From Micromonospora sp. WMMD1102 (GTDB lineage: Bacteria; Actinomycetota; Actinomycetes; Mycobacteriales; Micromonosporaceae), in the NCBI RefSeq assembly GCF_029626265.1, contig NZ_JARUBN010000001.1:4278001-4342000 (forward strand): DNA of 64,000 nucleotides, read 5' to 3'. Under the pieces are notes generated by a model that worked only from the letters and a program-made list of their open reading frames with translations, had not been told where the DNA came from and searched no databases. Made by a program: the position numbers and the translations under genes. This document shows, piece after piece, positions 24,349-32,955 of the stretch (positions are counted from its first letter, which is position 1; each line of letters begins with the position of its first letter).

Positions 24349-26354
24349 CCGGGGTGGCGCCGACCACCGGCGCCGAGCCCACCCCTGCGGAGCCAGCGAC
24401 CGGTCCGGCGGCGACGCCGCTCGGGCGCGCGATCGGCTCGGTCCGAGGGCGCGGGGTCCGCCGCGTCGCGGCCATCCGGCAGCGGCTGCGCCTGCTCGGG
24501 CTGCTCCGGCTCGTCGACCCCCGGGCCACGGTCGGCCTGGTCGCCGTCCGGGCGATGATCGAGTTCAACCCCGTGCTCGTGGCGCTGGCCGGGGGGCACC
24601 TGGTGGCCGTTCTGGCCGACGGGGCGGGCTCCCCGGCCGCCGCTCGGGACGACGCACTGGGCGCCGTGGTGATCCTGGGCGCGCTGATGCTGGCCGGCAG
24701 GGCGGCCGAGTCGCTCCAGGGCTTCGTCGGCACGGTCGTCACCCAGAGCATCAACGGCGCGCTGCGGGAACGCCTGCGGGAGCTGGCCGTGGCCCCGGCC
24801 GATCTGCGGCTGATCGAGGATTCGACGTTCCAGACCGACGCGGAACAGGCCGGCGACCTCGGTCTGGGCAACGGTCGGGCTCGTTCCCCGGGGGCGGCGG
24901 CGACCGGCCAGACCGCACTACTGCTCCGGCTCGCCAGCGGGTTGGCCGGTGCGGCCGTGCTGGCCCGGTTCTCGGTGCTGCTCGCCGTCGTGTTGCTGGC
25001 GATCACCCTGACGATCCGGGCCCTGCTGCGCAGGCACTGGATGCACATCGCGGAGATCCGGCGCGGGGGCGGCCGGCGGCAACGCCGGGCACGGTACTGG
25101 GCGGGGCTGGCGACCGAACCGGAGGCCGGCAAGGAGATGCGGATCTTCGGTCTGGACTACTGGACGGTGCGGCGGTACCAACGCGACGAGGTCGGCGGAA
25201 TGGCCGGCACGTGGCGGGCCATCCTCCGGACCGTGCGCGCGCAGGGTCCGGTCGTGGCGCTGTCCGCGCTCGCCGCCGGGCTCGCGCTCGGGGTCCCCGG
25301 GTACGCGGCCCTGCACGGCACCATCGAGGCCGACACCATGGTCACCTGTGTGCTCGCCGCCTGGGGCCTGTTCGGGCTGAGCTTCCTGGGCACCGAGGTC
25401 TTCGACATCGAGTACGGCGCGCTGACCGTGGCCGCGCACGACCGGTTGCTGCGCCGGTACGCGCGCCCGGCGGAGGCTCCAGCCCCTGCTTCCCGGCCGC
25501 CCGTGGTGGCGGCGACCGGCACGGCGGTGCCACCGGCCGGCTCGCCGGGCGACGGCGCGTCGGGGCAGGGGAAGCAGCCGCCGATGGTCCGCTTCGACGG
25601 CGTCACGTTCGGCTATCCGGGCGCATCCGCCACCGTTCTCGACCAGTTGACCCTCGAACTGCGACCCGGCACGGTCGTCGGACTGGTCGGTCGCAACGGT
25701 GCCGGCAAGACCACCCTGATCAAGCTGCTCGCCGGCCTGTACCAGCCGACCGCCGGTCGGATCACCGTCGACGGCGTACCACTGGGCGAGATCGAACCGG
25801 CCGCCTGGCGTACCCAGCTCGCCGTGCTCTTCCAGGACTTCGTGCGGTATCCCGAGTCGTTGCGGACGAACCTCGCGATGGGAGCGCCGCAGGCGGCTGA
25901 CGACGTCGCCGGGGTACGGGCCGCGATCGACCGCGCGGGTCTGTCCGAGCTGGTCGACCAGTTACCGGACGGGATCGACACCCCGTTGTGGTCGGGGGTT
26001 CCGGGCGGAGTCGACCTCTCCGGCGGGCAGTGGCAGCGGGTGGCGCTGGCCCGGGTGTTGTTCGCGGTGGCATACGGTCGCCGGATCGTCGTGCTCGACG
26101 AACCCACCGCGCATCTCGACGTCGAGATGGAGGCCGACTTCCACCGACAGATCGTGGCGGCAATGCCGGGCGTGACCGTCGTACTGATCTCGCACCGACT
26201 CTCCACCGTGCGGCCGGCGCACACGATCCTGCTGGTCTCCGGCGGCCGGATCGCGGAGGCCGGCGACCACGACACGCTGATGGCGCGGCAGGGCGAGTAC
26301 GCCCGGCTGTACCACATGCAGGCGGCCCGGTTCGCCGCCCCGGGGCAGTCGTGA
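24345..26354 (+). CDS. ABC exporter half-transporter A
   Basis: A 669-residue fused membrane/ATPase protein. Hydrophobic segments lie at about 60-130, 195-225 and 300-350, followed by a Pro/Ala linker at 375-410. The ATPase half has GRNGAGKTT (Walker A, about 450), DLSGGQWQR (signature, about 555), IVVLDEPTAHLD (Walker B) and SHRLST. The membrane part is of the B_1-like type seen in RiPP and lantibiotic loci. It is coupled at both ends (GTGA with the GH30 and with the next ABC gene). The two halves probably form a heterodimer. Confidence 0.88.
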   Translation: MTGVAPTTGAEPTPAEPATGPAATPLGRAIGSVRGRGVRRVAAIRQRLRLLGLLRLVDPRATVGLVAVRAMIEFNPVLVALAGGHLVAVLADGAGSPAAARDDALGAVVILGALMLAGRAAESLQGFVGTVVTQSINGALRERLRELAVAPADLRLIEDSTFQTDAEQAGDLGLGNGRARSPGAAATGQTALLLRLASGLAGAAVLARFSVLLAVVLLAITLTIRALLRRHWMHIAEIRRGGGRRQRRARYWAGLATEPEAGKEMRIFGLDYWTVRRYQRDEVGGMAGTWRAILRTVRAQGPVVALSALAAGLALGVPGYAALHGTIEADTMVTCVLAAWGLFGLSFLGTEVFDIEYGALTVAAHDRLLRRYARPAEAPAPASRPPVVAATGTAVPPAGSPGDGASGQGKQPPMVRFDGVTFGYPGASATVLDQLTLELRPGTVVGLVGRNGAGKTTLIKLLAGLYQPTAGRITVDGVPLGEIEPAAWRTQLAVLFQDFVRYPESLRTNLAMGAPQAADDVAGVRAAIDRAGLSELVDQLPDGIDTPLWSGVPGGVDLSGGQWQRVALARVLFAVAYGRRIVVLDEPTAHLDVEMEADFHRQIVAAMPGVTVVLISHRLSTVRPAHTILLVSGGRIAEAGDHDTLMARQGEYARLYHMQAARFAAPGQS

Positions 26355-28198
26355 GTCGGAACGGCGGCGCCGCGGGTTCCGTGGCGCGCGGTCCGGCCGG
26401 CCGGTCCTACGGCCGGATACGCGATTCGGTGCGGGCCCGCTGGACCATGCTGACCGACCTGGTCCGGTTGACCACTGCCGGCGACCGGTGGCGGGCGGTC
26501 GGGGTCACTGTCATGGCGCTCGCCCTCGCCAGCAGCACCGCCGGCACCGGGCTCAGCCAACGCTGGCTGGTCGACTCGGCCATGGACGGCCTGGTGGCCG
26601 GCCTGCTCGCCGCCGTCGCGGTCGGCGTGGTCGCACACACGATGGCCGCGGCCTGCGGCCGGATCGAGTCGAACCTCCGGCTCTACCTGATCGAGCGGTT
26701 CGGAATCCTGCTCAACCGGGAGATCGTCGCCTGGTCCGCCCGGATCCCCACGCTCGAGCACTTCGACGATCCGCGCTTCCTGGACCGGGCGTCGCTGCTC
26801 CGCAACAGCACCTGGCAGCTCGCCGGCGGGCTCAGCGCGATCAGCGAGCTTGCCACCGCGGCCTTCGGGATCATGCTCTGCGTCGGGCTGCTCGCGGACG
26901 TCCATCCCGTCCTCGGGCTGCTGGTGGCGCTGGCCGTTCCGCCGTTGCTGGCCAACCGGGCGGGGCTGCGCCGGGTCCGGGACGCCCGCGAGCGCGCGAC
27001 GGGTTCGATCCGGCTCGAGGAGCGCCTGCAGAACACGATCCTGCGCCCGGAGTCGGCGAAGGAGGTCCTGGTCGCGGGAGCCGCCCCGATGCTCGGCGCC
27101 CGAGCCGCCGAGCTGTGGCGCGGCGCCTGGCGGATCGAGGCGAGGGCACATCTGGTGGCGGCGGCCTGGCAGGTGCTCGGCTGGGCGGCGTACGTGGGCG
27201 GGCTGGTCGCCGCGCTGCTGGTGGTGAGCCGGATGGTCGCCCGGGGCACCGCGACCGTCGGAGACGCCGTGCTGGTGCTCTCGCTCGGCACCCAGCTCCT
27301 CGTCCAGATCAACTTCGCCATCCAGGCGGCGCACCGGGCCTCGCTGGCCGGGCACGTGACCGAGTACTACCAGGCGCTGCGGGAGCGGGCCTCTCGGCCC
27401 GACTCCGGGGACCGGCCGACGCCGGCACGGCTGCGGCACGGGATCACGCTCCGCAACGTCTCCTTCGGGTACGGCGAGAGCGTGGACGGGGTGCTGCGCG
27501 GCGTCGACCTGCACCTGCCGGCGGGTGCCACCGTGGCCCTGGTGGGTGTCAACGGCGCCGGCAAGAGCACCCTGGTGAAGCTCGTGTCCGGGTTGTACCG
27601 GCCCAAGTCCGGTGGGATCGAGGTCGACGGCGTCCCGCTGCAGCAGCTCGACCCGGCCTCCTGGCGCGGGCGGCTCTCCGCCGCGTTCCAGGACGGGGTG
27701 CGGTTCCAGGTGCGCGCCGGGGAGGCGATCCGCCTCGGCGACCTGCGCCAGCTCGACCAGGCCGACGTGGTGGCCGCGGCGGAGCGGGCCGGCGCTGCCG
27801 AACTGGTCGAGCGGCTGCCGGAGGGCTACGCCACCCCGCTCGGCACCTCGTTCGGCGGGGTGGACCTGTCCGGAGGCGAGTGGCAACTGCTGGCGATGGC
27901 TCGGGCCTGCATGCGCGGCGACCCGCTGCTCCTGTTGCTGGACGAGCCGACGGCGGCGATGGATCCGGCGGCCGAGCACGCACTGTTCGAGCGGTTCGGT
28001 CGGATGGCCACAGCCGCCCGCCGCTCCGGCAGCATCACTCTGCTCGTGACGCACCGGTTCTCGACCGTGCGGGACGCCGACCTGGTCATCGTGCTGGAGG
28101 ACGGCCGGATCACCGAGCAGGGTCGGCACGAGGAGCTGATCGCGCGCGGCGGACGGTACGCGCGGATGTACCACCGCCAGGCGGAAGGCTACCGGTAG
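26351..28198 (+). CDS. ABC exporter half-transporter B
   Basis: A 615-residue partner of the previous gene. GTG at 26351 overlaps the upstream stop. Membrane segments are at about 50-80, 165-200 and 275-325. The ATPase part has GVNGAGKST near 400, DLSGGEWQL as signature, LLLLDEPTAAMD and THRFST. The signature ends in EWQL rather than the common QRQR. The pair would export the product of the composite locus. The gene ends just before GC-rich tandem repeats. Confidence 0.88.
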   Translation: MSRNGGAAGSVARGPAGRSYGRIRDSVRARWTMLTDLVRLTTAGDRWRAVGVTVMALALASSTAGTGLSQRWLVDSAMDGLVAGLLAAVAVGVVAHTMAAACGRIESNLRLYLIERFGILLNREIVAWSARIPTLEHFDDPRFLDRASLLRNSTWQLAGGLSAISELATAAFGIMLCVGLLADVHPVLGLLVALAVPPLLANRAGLRRVRDARERATGSIRLEERLQNTILRPESAKEVLVAGAAPMLGARAAELWRGAWRIEARAHLVAAAWQVLGWAAYVGGLVAALLVVSRMVARGTATVGDAVLVLSLGTQLLVQINFAIQAAHRASLAGHVTEYYQALRERASRPDSGDRPTPARLRHGITLRNVSFGYGESVDGVLRGVDLHLPAGATVALVGVNGAGKSTLVKLVSGLYRPKSGGIEVDGVPLQQLDPASWRGRLSAAFQDGVRFQVRAGEAIRLGDLRQLDQADVVAAAERAGAAELVERLPEGYATPLGTSFGGVDLSGGEWQLLAMARACMRGDPLLLLLDEPTAAMDPAAEHALFERFGRMATAARRSGSITLLVTHRFSTVRDADLVIVLEDGRITEQGRHEELIARGGRYARMYHRQAEGYR

Positions 28199-28224
28199 GG
28201 CGGCCTCCGGCGGATCCGTCGAGT

Positions 28225-28333
28225 GGTCTCGGCGGCGGGTGGTGCCCGGCGGGCGGTCTCGGCGGCGGGTGGTGCCCGGCCGGCGGGCGGGCTGGTCAGG
28301 GGGCGGTCGGCGGGCTGGTCAGGGGGCGGTCGG
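28225..28333. repeat. Two adjacent tandem duplications at the end of the tauD-like gene
   Basis: A 26-bp unit holding GGTCTCGGCGGCGGGTGG occurs at 28225-28250 and 28255-28280 (period 30). Next to it a 23-bp unit holding GGTCAGGGGGCGGTCGG occurs at 28288-28310 and 28311-28333. The second pair covers the stop codon of the oxygenase gene on the minus strand. They lie between convergent genes and suggest recent slippage. Confidence 0.8.
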
Positions 28334-29257
28334 AGCGGAAGCCCGTCCGGAATCCATTTCGGACAGCCCCTCCGGCGGTAGGAGCATCTTGCAGCGCTTG
28401 AGCAGCCGGTTGGCCGCTGCGGTGAATGCGCGCCTACCGTGCAGCCAGCGTCGGTTGTCGAGCACGAACAGGTCGCCGGGACGGAGCACGAACTCGGCCA
28501 CCAGGCCGGGACGCCGGAGAACGGCCTCGAAGTCGGCCAGCGCGGTGGTGTGTGGCTCGTCAAGGCCGGGCCAGCGGTCGGCCGCGGTGGAGGCCGGCTC
28601 GCGGTAGCGTACCCACCACCGTCCGTTGGTGTGCCACAGGATGGGGCCGTGCACGATCCCTTCGAAGTTGGGGAACGGAAAGACCGGATCGGCGAGTGTC
28701 CGCAGGCTGTGCCGGCGATCCTCGGCGAGCAGCGTCGACGCGATCGCCTCGGCGCTGACGAGCAGCGACTCCCCGCCGTGGCCGACTTCGGCGCGTACGC
28801 ACCCGAGGGACACGAACGCGTGCGGTCGGGCGAAGTTGGCGGAGTCGCTGTGTAGGCCGAACTCGCCGGTTCCGCGTGAGGTGCCGGCGTCGGAGAGTCC
28901 CGAGGCGGTCGGCCGAGGCGTGACGTCGAAGACGAGTGCGGGCGGGATGCCGTTGCCCTCCACGACCACTGGGCCGAACGCCGAGGAGAGCACCGCCACC
29001 GCTTCGTCCGGTTGTATCGCGCAGTTCTCGACGATGACGCCTCCGGTGGCGTCGACCAGGCTCCGCGCCTCGGCCAGCAGTGCGTCCAGGCCGGGGATGC
29101 CGGCGGAGAGGGCGTCGAGCGAGTGACGCTGCCGGACGGGGTCCGCCAACACCGTCGGGTTGGGATAGTCGGCGGCGGCGATCGCGTCCCGGATTTCGTT
29201 CGGCATCCTAAACCGCGGCAACGGAGCTACGGAAATCGCGGCGGGTAGTGACGACAC
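28319..29257 (-). CDS. TauD/clavaminate synthase-like Fe(II)/2-oxoglutarate oxygenase
   Basis: A 312-residue oxygenase that would hydroxylate, desaturate or cyclise a substrate using Fe(II) and 2-oxoglutarate. The metal ligands are visible as HSD in FGLHSDSANF near residue 136 and the late His in RRWLHGRRAF near 272, followed by the Arg that binds the cosubstrate. GTG at 29257 is chosen for the GGAGG just before it; a TTG at 29293 would add 12 residues. It is divergent from the radical-SAM-like gene, sharing a short AT-rich promoter region near 29305-29330. The family includes enzymes acting on free amino acids and carrier-bound residues. Confidence 0.87.
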   Translation of the reverse strand: MSSLPAAISVAPLPRFRMPNEIRDAIAAADYPNPTVLADPVRQRHSLDALSAGIPGLDALLAEARSLVDATGGVIVENCAIQPDEAVAVLSSAFGPVVVEGNGIPPALVFDVTPRPTASGLSDAGTSRGTGEFGLHSDSANFARPHAFVSLGCVRAEVGHGGESLLVSAEAIASTLLAEDRRHSLRTLADPVFPFPNFEGIVHGPILWHTNGRWWVRYREPASTAADRWPGLDEPHTTALADFEAVLRRPGLVAEFVLRPGDLFVLDNRRWLHGRRAFTAAANRLLKRCKMLLPPEGLSEMDSGRASAPTAP

Positions 29258-29367
29258 GGTGCCTCCCTGAACGCGGGTGGTGACCCCCACCAAACGGCTT
29301 GCTTCGACAAGTATATATATCTACTCTGGTAGATGCGGTTGGTCTATTAGGACACGGGGGAGGCATC

Positions 29368-30516
29368 TTGCCATCCGACAGTTCATGCACCCAGCCAGTC
29401 GCCCCGCATCCGGTGGGGACGCTTCAGCTAACGGTCCTAGATCGGGCGACGGACTTCCACGAAGACTCGATGATGGTGGATGCGGGCGATGACGCACCGG
29501 AATGGACCAGGCAAATTCCGATCTCGGTGAACGACACCTACGGCGATCCGTTCATCCCGGAACAGGTGGCGAACACGGTGACCAAGCTGGCCGAGCTGCG
29601 CACCCACCAGGCGCCGATCGCCATCTTCACCAAGGCCGGCTACCACCCCGACGTGCTCGCCCGGCTGGCCGAGATCGCCGACAACGACAACATCATCGTG
29701 TACTACTCACTGACCGGCCTGGACGAGGGGGGCATCTCGTTCGACGAGCGGTTGCGGTTCATCGCCGCGCTCACCGGACTGTTCCGCAACGTCTTCGTCT
29801 TCACCCGGCCGATCATCCGCCGCCGCAACGACAGCCCGGAACACCTGCGCCGGCTCGCCCAGGCCGCGGCGGAGCTCACCGGCCAACTCGTGCTGGGCGG
29901 TCTGCACGACGCGAAGAAGCGCAAGCAGATCGAGCGTCCGGTCGAGCTGCGTCTGCTCGACTACTGCGACGAACTCGGGGTGCGGGCCTTCCACAAGACG
30001 AGTTGTGCCGCGGCTTGGACCCGGCAGCGGCGCTGCTGGGTCCACGACATCGGCGCGCCCGGAAAGATCGACGTGGCGGCGTCGCTGGGCTACCGGTTGC
30101 AGGTGGGCGACGACCGGGTGGTTCTGCACGAGGGATCGACCGGGGACATCAACTTCGTGCGCATGCTGACCGGCGCCGAGGTGTACGTCGACAACCTCCT
30201 GAGCAACTACAACCTTCTGACGATCGGGGCGCCGCGCAAACTCGAGATGACCTCGTCCTGGTTCGCCTGGTCGGAGAACATCGACACCTGCCTGGACTGC
30301 AGCTACTGCATCATCAAACAGATCGAGTATCTGAAAAAGATGCAGGTGCGGATCGGCGTCCACCCCACCCGCCTCCCCGAGATCGTCGACGGCGAGCAAT
30401 CCGCACACGCCCTGTCCCAGCTTCGCGGAAACAAGCTCGCACCAGGCTCCGGCGGGCGCAAGCGATACGGCGACGTGCGCATCGAGAAGCCCTGTCGCGT
30501 CGCCGTATACCAGTAG
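29368..30516 (+). CDS. Radical-SAM-like barrel protein with Cys cluster at the C-terminal end
   Basis: A 382-residue protein. TTG at 29368 is chosen because GGGGGAGG lies four bases before it; a TTG at 29299 lacks such a site. The stretch ISVNDTYGDPFIPEQ, IAIFTKAGYHPDVLARL and VYYSLTGLDE resembles the middle of spore-photoproduct-lyase/Rv2578c-type radical SAM proteins. However, the Cx3Cx2C motif expected before it is absent. Instead CLDCSYCIIKQ (Cx2Cx2C) lies near residue 312, and two more Cys are in KTSCAAAWTRQRRC near 215. It may be a rearranged or new type of iron-sulfur enzyme. It is followed after 50 bp by a 19-residue peptide gene and a terminator. Confidence 0.65.
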   Translation: MPSDSSCTQPVAPHPVGTLQLTVLDRATDFHEDSMMVDAGDDAPEWTRQIPISVNDTYGDPFIPEQVANTVTKLAELRTHQAPIAIFTKAGYHPDVLARLAEIADNDNIIVYYSLTGLDEGGISFDERLRFIAALTGLFRNVFVFTRPIIRRRNDSPEHLRRLAQAAAELTGQLVLGGLHDAKKRKQIERPVELRLLDYCDELGVRAFHKTSCAAAWTRQRRCWVHDIGAPGKIDVAASLGYRLQVGDDRVVLHEGSTGDINFVRMLTGAEVYVDNLLSNYNLLTIGAPRKLEMTSSWFAWSENIDTCLDCSYCIIKQIEYLKKMQVRIGVHPTRLPEIVDGEQSAHALSQLRGNKLAPGSGGRKRYGDVRIEKPCRVAVYQ

Positions 30517-30566
30517 TCCGTGGCCCGGCCCGCCGGTGAACCGAGTTCGGAGAGGGGGTGCTGCAG

Positions 30567-30626
30567 ATGAGGGACTGCGTCGTGGTCGTATCCGACAAGG
30601 TCGGACCGAGCAGCAGCAAGAAGTAA
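30567..30626 (+). CDS. 19-residue peptide gene, candidate precursor peptide
   Basis: ATG at 30567 follows a strong GGAGAGGGGG site by about seven bases. It encodes MRDCVVVVSDKVGPSSSKK and stops with TAA, nine bases before a strong hairpin. It is the last gene of the transcript that starts with the radical-SAM-like gene. One Cys, a hydrophobic VVVV core, then Asp/Lys and a Ser/Lys tail give sites for crosslinking, phosphorylation or trimming. The locus has radical chemistry, kinase-like proteins, a peptidase-like protein and exporters, all consistent with a tiny RiPP precursor. It could also be a small structural subunit. No homologue is known to me. Confidence 0.55.
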   Translation: MRDCVVVVSDKVGPSSSKK

Positions 30627-30634
30627 GCCGTTGT

Positions 30635-30665
30635 CGTGGTCGCGCCGTGCGTTGGCGCGGCCACG
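30635..30665 (+). terminator. Hairpin terminator after the 19-residue peptide gene
   Basis: CGTGGTCGCGCC at 30635-30646 and GGCGCGGCCACG at 30654-30665 form a 12-bp stem with one G-T pair and a 7-base loop. It starts nine bases after the peptide stop and also separates the convergent monooxygenase gene. Confidence 0.8.
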
Positions 30666-30705
30666 ACGCGCCTTCGAGCCCGAAGGGTTCGACGAGCGGC
30701 ACCGG

Positions 30706-31752
30706 CTATGCGAGACCCGCCTCCCGCAGCCGGGGAAGCAGAAGCTCACGGAACCGGGCCACCTCGCGTAGCTTCGGGTAACCGGACACGATCACGCTGT
30801 CGACCCCGAGGTCGTGGTACTCCACCAGCCGTGCGGTCACCTCGTCCGGGGTGCCCACCAGGGCCAGCGCCGCACCGCGCCGCGCCGTCCCGACCCCGGC
30901 CCACAGGTTCGGCGCCACGACCAGTTCGTCCGAGCTGGCCAGCTTGTGCACGGTACTCAGCTTGGACTCCGCCTCGTGCCGCTCGTTGCGCATGATGGCG
31001 GCGACGCGGGGATCGACCCGGGAGACGAGGTGGTCTGCCGCGGCCCACGCCTCCGCACTGGTGCGCCGGACGATCAGGTGCAGCCGCATGCAGATCCTGA
31101 CGGCGGAGAGGTCCGGCACCGCTCGCAGCCGGGTCACCTCCGCGGCGGCGGCATCGGGCGGCAGACCGTACATCAGGTAGTGGGTGCCGTAGCGGGCGAG
31201 TAGGGCACGCGCGACGGCCGACGACCCGGACAGGTAGATCGGCACCCGCTCGGTGGGCGACTCCACCATCAGGAAGTCGGTCACCTGGTAGAACTCGCCG
31301 GCGTACGAGAACGTCCGGCCCCCGTACAGTACGCCGGTGAACACCTCCATCCACTCGGCCATCCGGCGCTGCCGCGCCTCCCGGTCGTCGCCGACCCCGA
31401 GCATCGCCGGCTCGTCGCCACCGGCTCCCACCACGTTGAGCCGGAGCCGACCCGGAAACCAGGACAGCAGCGTGGCCGTCATCTTGGCGAACTGCGCCGG
31501 ATGGAACTGAAACGGCCGTACGGCGACCAGCAACGCCGCCCGCTCCGTACGCGCCAGCACGGCGGCCGTGGCGATCAGCGCATCGTGGTGGTTGCGGAAC
31601 GTCGCCGGTACGAGCAGCCCGGCGCAGCCCGCCGCCTCGGCCTCGGTGACGATCTCGGTGAGGTACGGCAGTGTGGGCTCGGGTCCTTCCTCCGGCCACA
31701 GCCCGATCTGTTCGACGTCGGGACTCAGCGGTAGGAACCAGTGGAACTCCAT
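30706..31752 (-). CDS. Luciferase-like flavin monooxygenase (SsuD type)
   Basis: A 348-residue FMNH2-dependent monooxygenase of the alkanesulfonate monooxygenase type. The start MEFHWFLPLSPDVEQIG, then HHDALIATAAVLARTE and RLRLNVVGAGGDEP, fits the family. ATG at 31752 has GGAGGG before it and lies inside the end of the upstream GT gene (28-bp overlap). It is the last gene of the eight-gene minus-strand operon. In this setting it is probably a tailoring oxidase rather than a sulfonate-use enzyme. Confidence 0.87.
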   Translation of the reverse strand: MEFHWFLPLSPDVEQIGLWPEEGPEPTLPYLTEIVTEAEAAGCAGLLVPATFRNHHDALIATAAVLARTERAALLVAVRPFQFHPAQFAKMTATLLSWFPGRLRLNVVGAGGDEPAMLGVGDDREARQRRMAEWMEVFTGVLYGGRTFSYAGEFYQVTDFLMVESPTERVPIYLSGSSAVARALLARYGTHYLMYGLPPDAAAAEVTRLRAVPDLSAVRICMRLHLIVRRTSAEAWAAADHLVSRVDPRVAAIMRNERHEAESKLSTVHKLASSDELVVAPNLWAGVGTARRGAALALVGTPDEVTARLVEYHDLGVDSVIVSGYPKLREVARFRELLLPRLREAGLA

Positions 31753-32912
31753 GTGCCCTCCAATTGCTGAGCGGCGGACAGCTCGATGGCGTCGTCGGCG
31801 CGGAGTTGGCAGTATCCGAGGTGGTATCCGAGGCCCGCGTAGCCGAAGACCGTCTCGTTGTAGAACGGCCGGTACGGGTCGCGTTCGACCCGGCCGTGCC
31901 AGCGGTCGTCGAAGAAGGCGGGATTCGCCCTGCCGGCGCGGCGGAACAGGGTCACCGCCTCGGTCCAGTTCTCCTGGGACTGGGCGAGCAGGCCCAGGTT
32001 GACGTCCACGTGCACGAGCTGCGGATCGCACCGACGAGCCGTCTCGTACGCCCGCGCGGCCTCGTCGAGATCGCCCAGCACGTGGCGTTGGACGCCGACC
32101 ATGTTGTGCCCGGCCGCCGACGTCGGTGCCAGCGCGGTCGCCCGCTGGTACGCCCCCAGCGCGCCCACGTCGTCGCCGACGGAACGCAGGACGTGCCCCC
32201 GGAACAGCCACACGGTCGCCCGGTCCGGTGCGATCCGAACCGCCTCCTCGGAGTGCCGCAGCGCCGTGGAGAAGTTGCCGAAGGTCCGCTCGATGAGCCC
32301 CAGATAGCCCACCAGCACGCCGTCGTCGGGTTGCTGCCGGAGCTGCTCCGCCATCAGCGCCAGGTACCGGTGCGCCTTGCGCTCGCGCGCGTCGACCGGC
32401 CGGCAGTGGCCGAAGTGGTTGAGCAGCACGGGCGCGGCCTCGACCCGGCCGCCCGCGTCCCGGATCGCGTCCGCGACGGACTCGTTGATCCTGCGCCGGT
32501 AGCGCACCTGCGGAAGGTTCCGGAAGACCCGCAGTTCCCGCCCGCTGTAGAAGGAACCGGTCGCGAAGAAGTTGTATCGCATCAGCCGGCAGCCGAGCAC
32601 GTCGTCGCCGGCCGCTGCCAGCGTGTGCCGGAGCGGCTCCACGGCGTTTGCCGGTAGCCGCTCGTCGGCGTCGAGGAACACCACCCAGTCACCCTCGGCG
32701 CGCTCCAGCGCCGCGTTGCGGGCCGCGGAGAAGTCGTCGTCGAACGGGTACTCCACGAACACGTCGGCGAGGGCCCGGGCCCGCTCGACGGTCCCGTCGG
32801 TGGAGCCGGTGTCCACGATCACGACCTGGTCGACCAGGCCACGGACACTCGCCACGCACTGGTCCAGAAACGGCAGCTCGTCCTTGACGATCAGGCAGAG
32901 AGCGATGCGCAT
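31725..32912 (-). CDS. GT2 glycosyltransferase fused to TPR repeats
   Basis: A 395-residue protein. The first 185 residues form a GT-A domain (ALCLIVKDE, VIVDTGSTDGT, then FLDADERL with the DxD near residue 77, and RNLPQVRYRRRINESV). The rest holds about four TPR-like repeats at 195-345. This layout matches SunS-like and related transferases, in which TPRs bind the peptide or protein acceptor. It may therefore glycosylate a peptide intermediate of this locus. The sugar donor is unknown. Confidence 0.82.
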   Translation of the reverse strand: MRIALCLIVKDELPFLDQCVASVRGLVDQVVIVDTGSTDGTVERARALADVFVEYPFDDDFSAARNAALERAEGDWVVFLDADERLPANAVEPLRHTLAAAGDDVLGCRLMRYNFFATGSFYSGRELRVFRNLPQVRYRRRINESVADAIRDAGGRVEAAPVLLNHFGHCRPVDARERKAHRYLALMAEQLRQQPDDGVLVGYLGLIERTFGNFSTALRHSEEAVRIAPDRATVWLFRGHVLRSVGDDVGALGAYQRATALAPTSAAGHNMVGVQRHVLGDLDEAARAYETARRCDPQLVHVDVNLGLLAQSQENWTEAVTLFRRAGRANPAFFDDRWHGRVERDPYRPFYNETVFGYAGLGYHLGYCQLRADDAIELSAAQQLEGTWSSTGSYR

Positions 32913-32955
32913 CGTACGTCCTCCTCAGTCGGTCGCCGGCCGTCCGATCCGGTCG

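Noticed and set aside
24299..25900. Plus-strand frame of 533 residues overlapping exporter A
   Set aside because: Same strand but a different frame, Arg/Gly/Pro-rich, without motifs; exporter A is well supported.
25613..28174. 853-residue minus-strand frame opposite the two ABC genes
   Set aside because: Antisense shadow; the plus strand has complete ABC motifs.
28228..28333. Possible CRISPR-like array from repeated units
   Set aside because: There are only two copies of each unit, without spacers of uniform length, and no cas genes.
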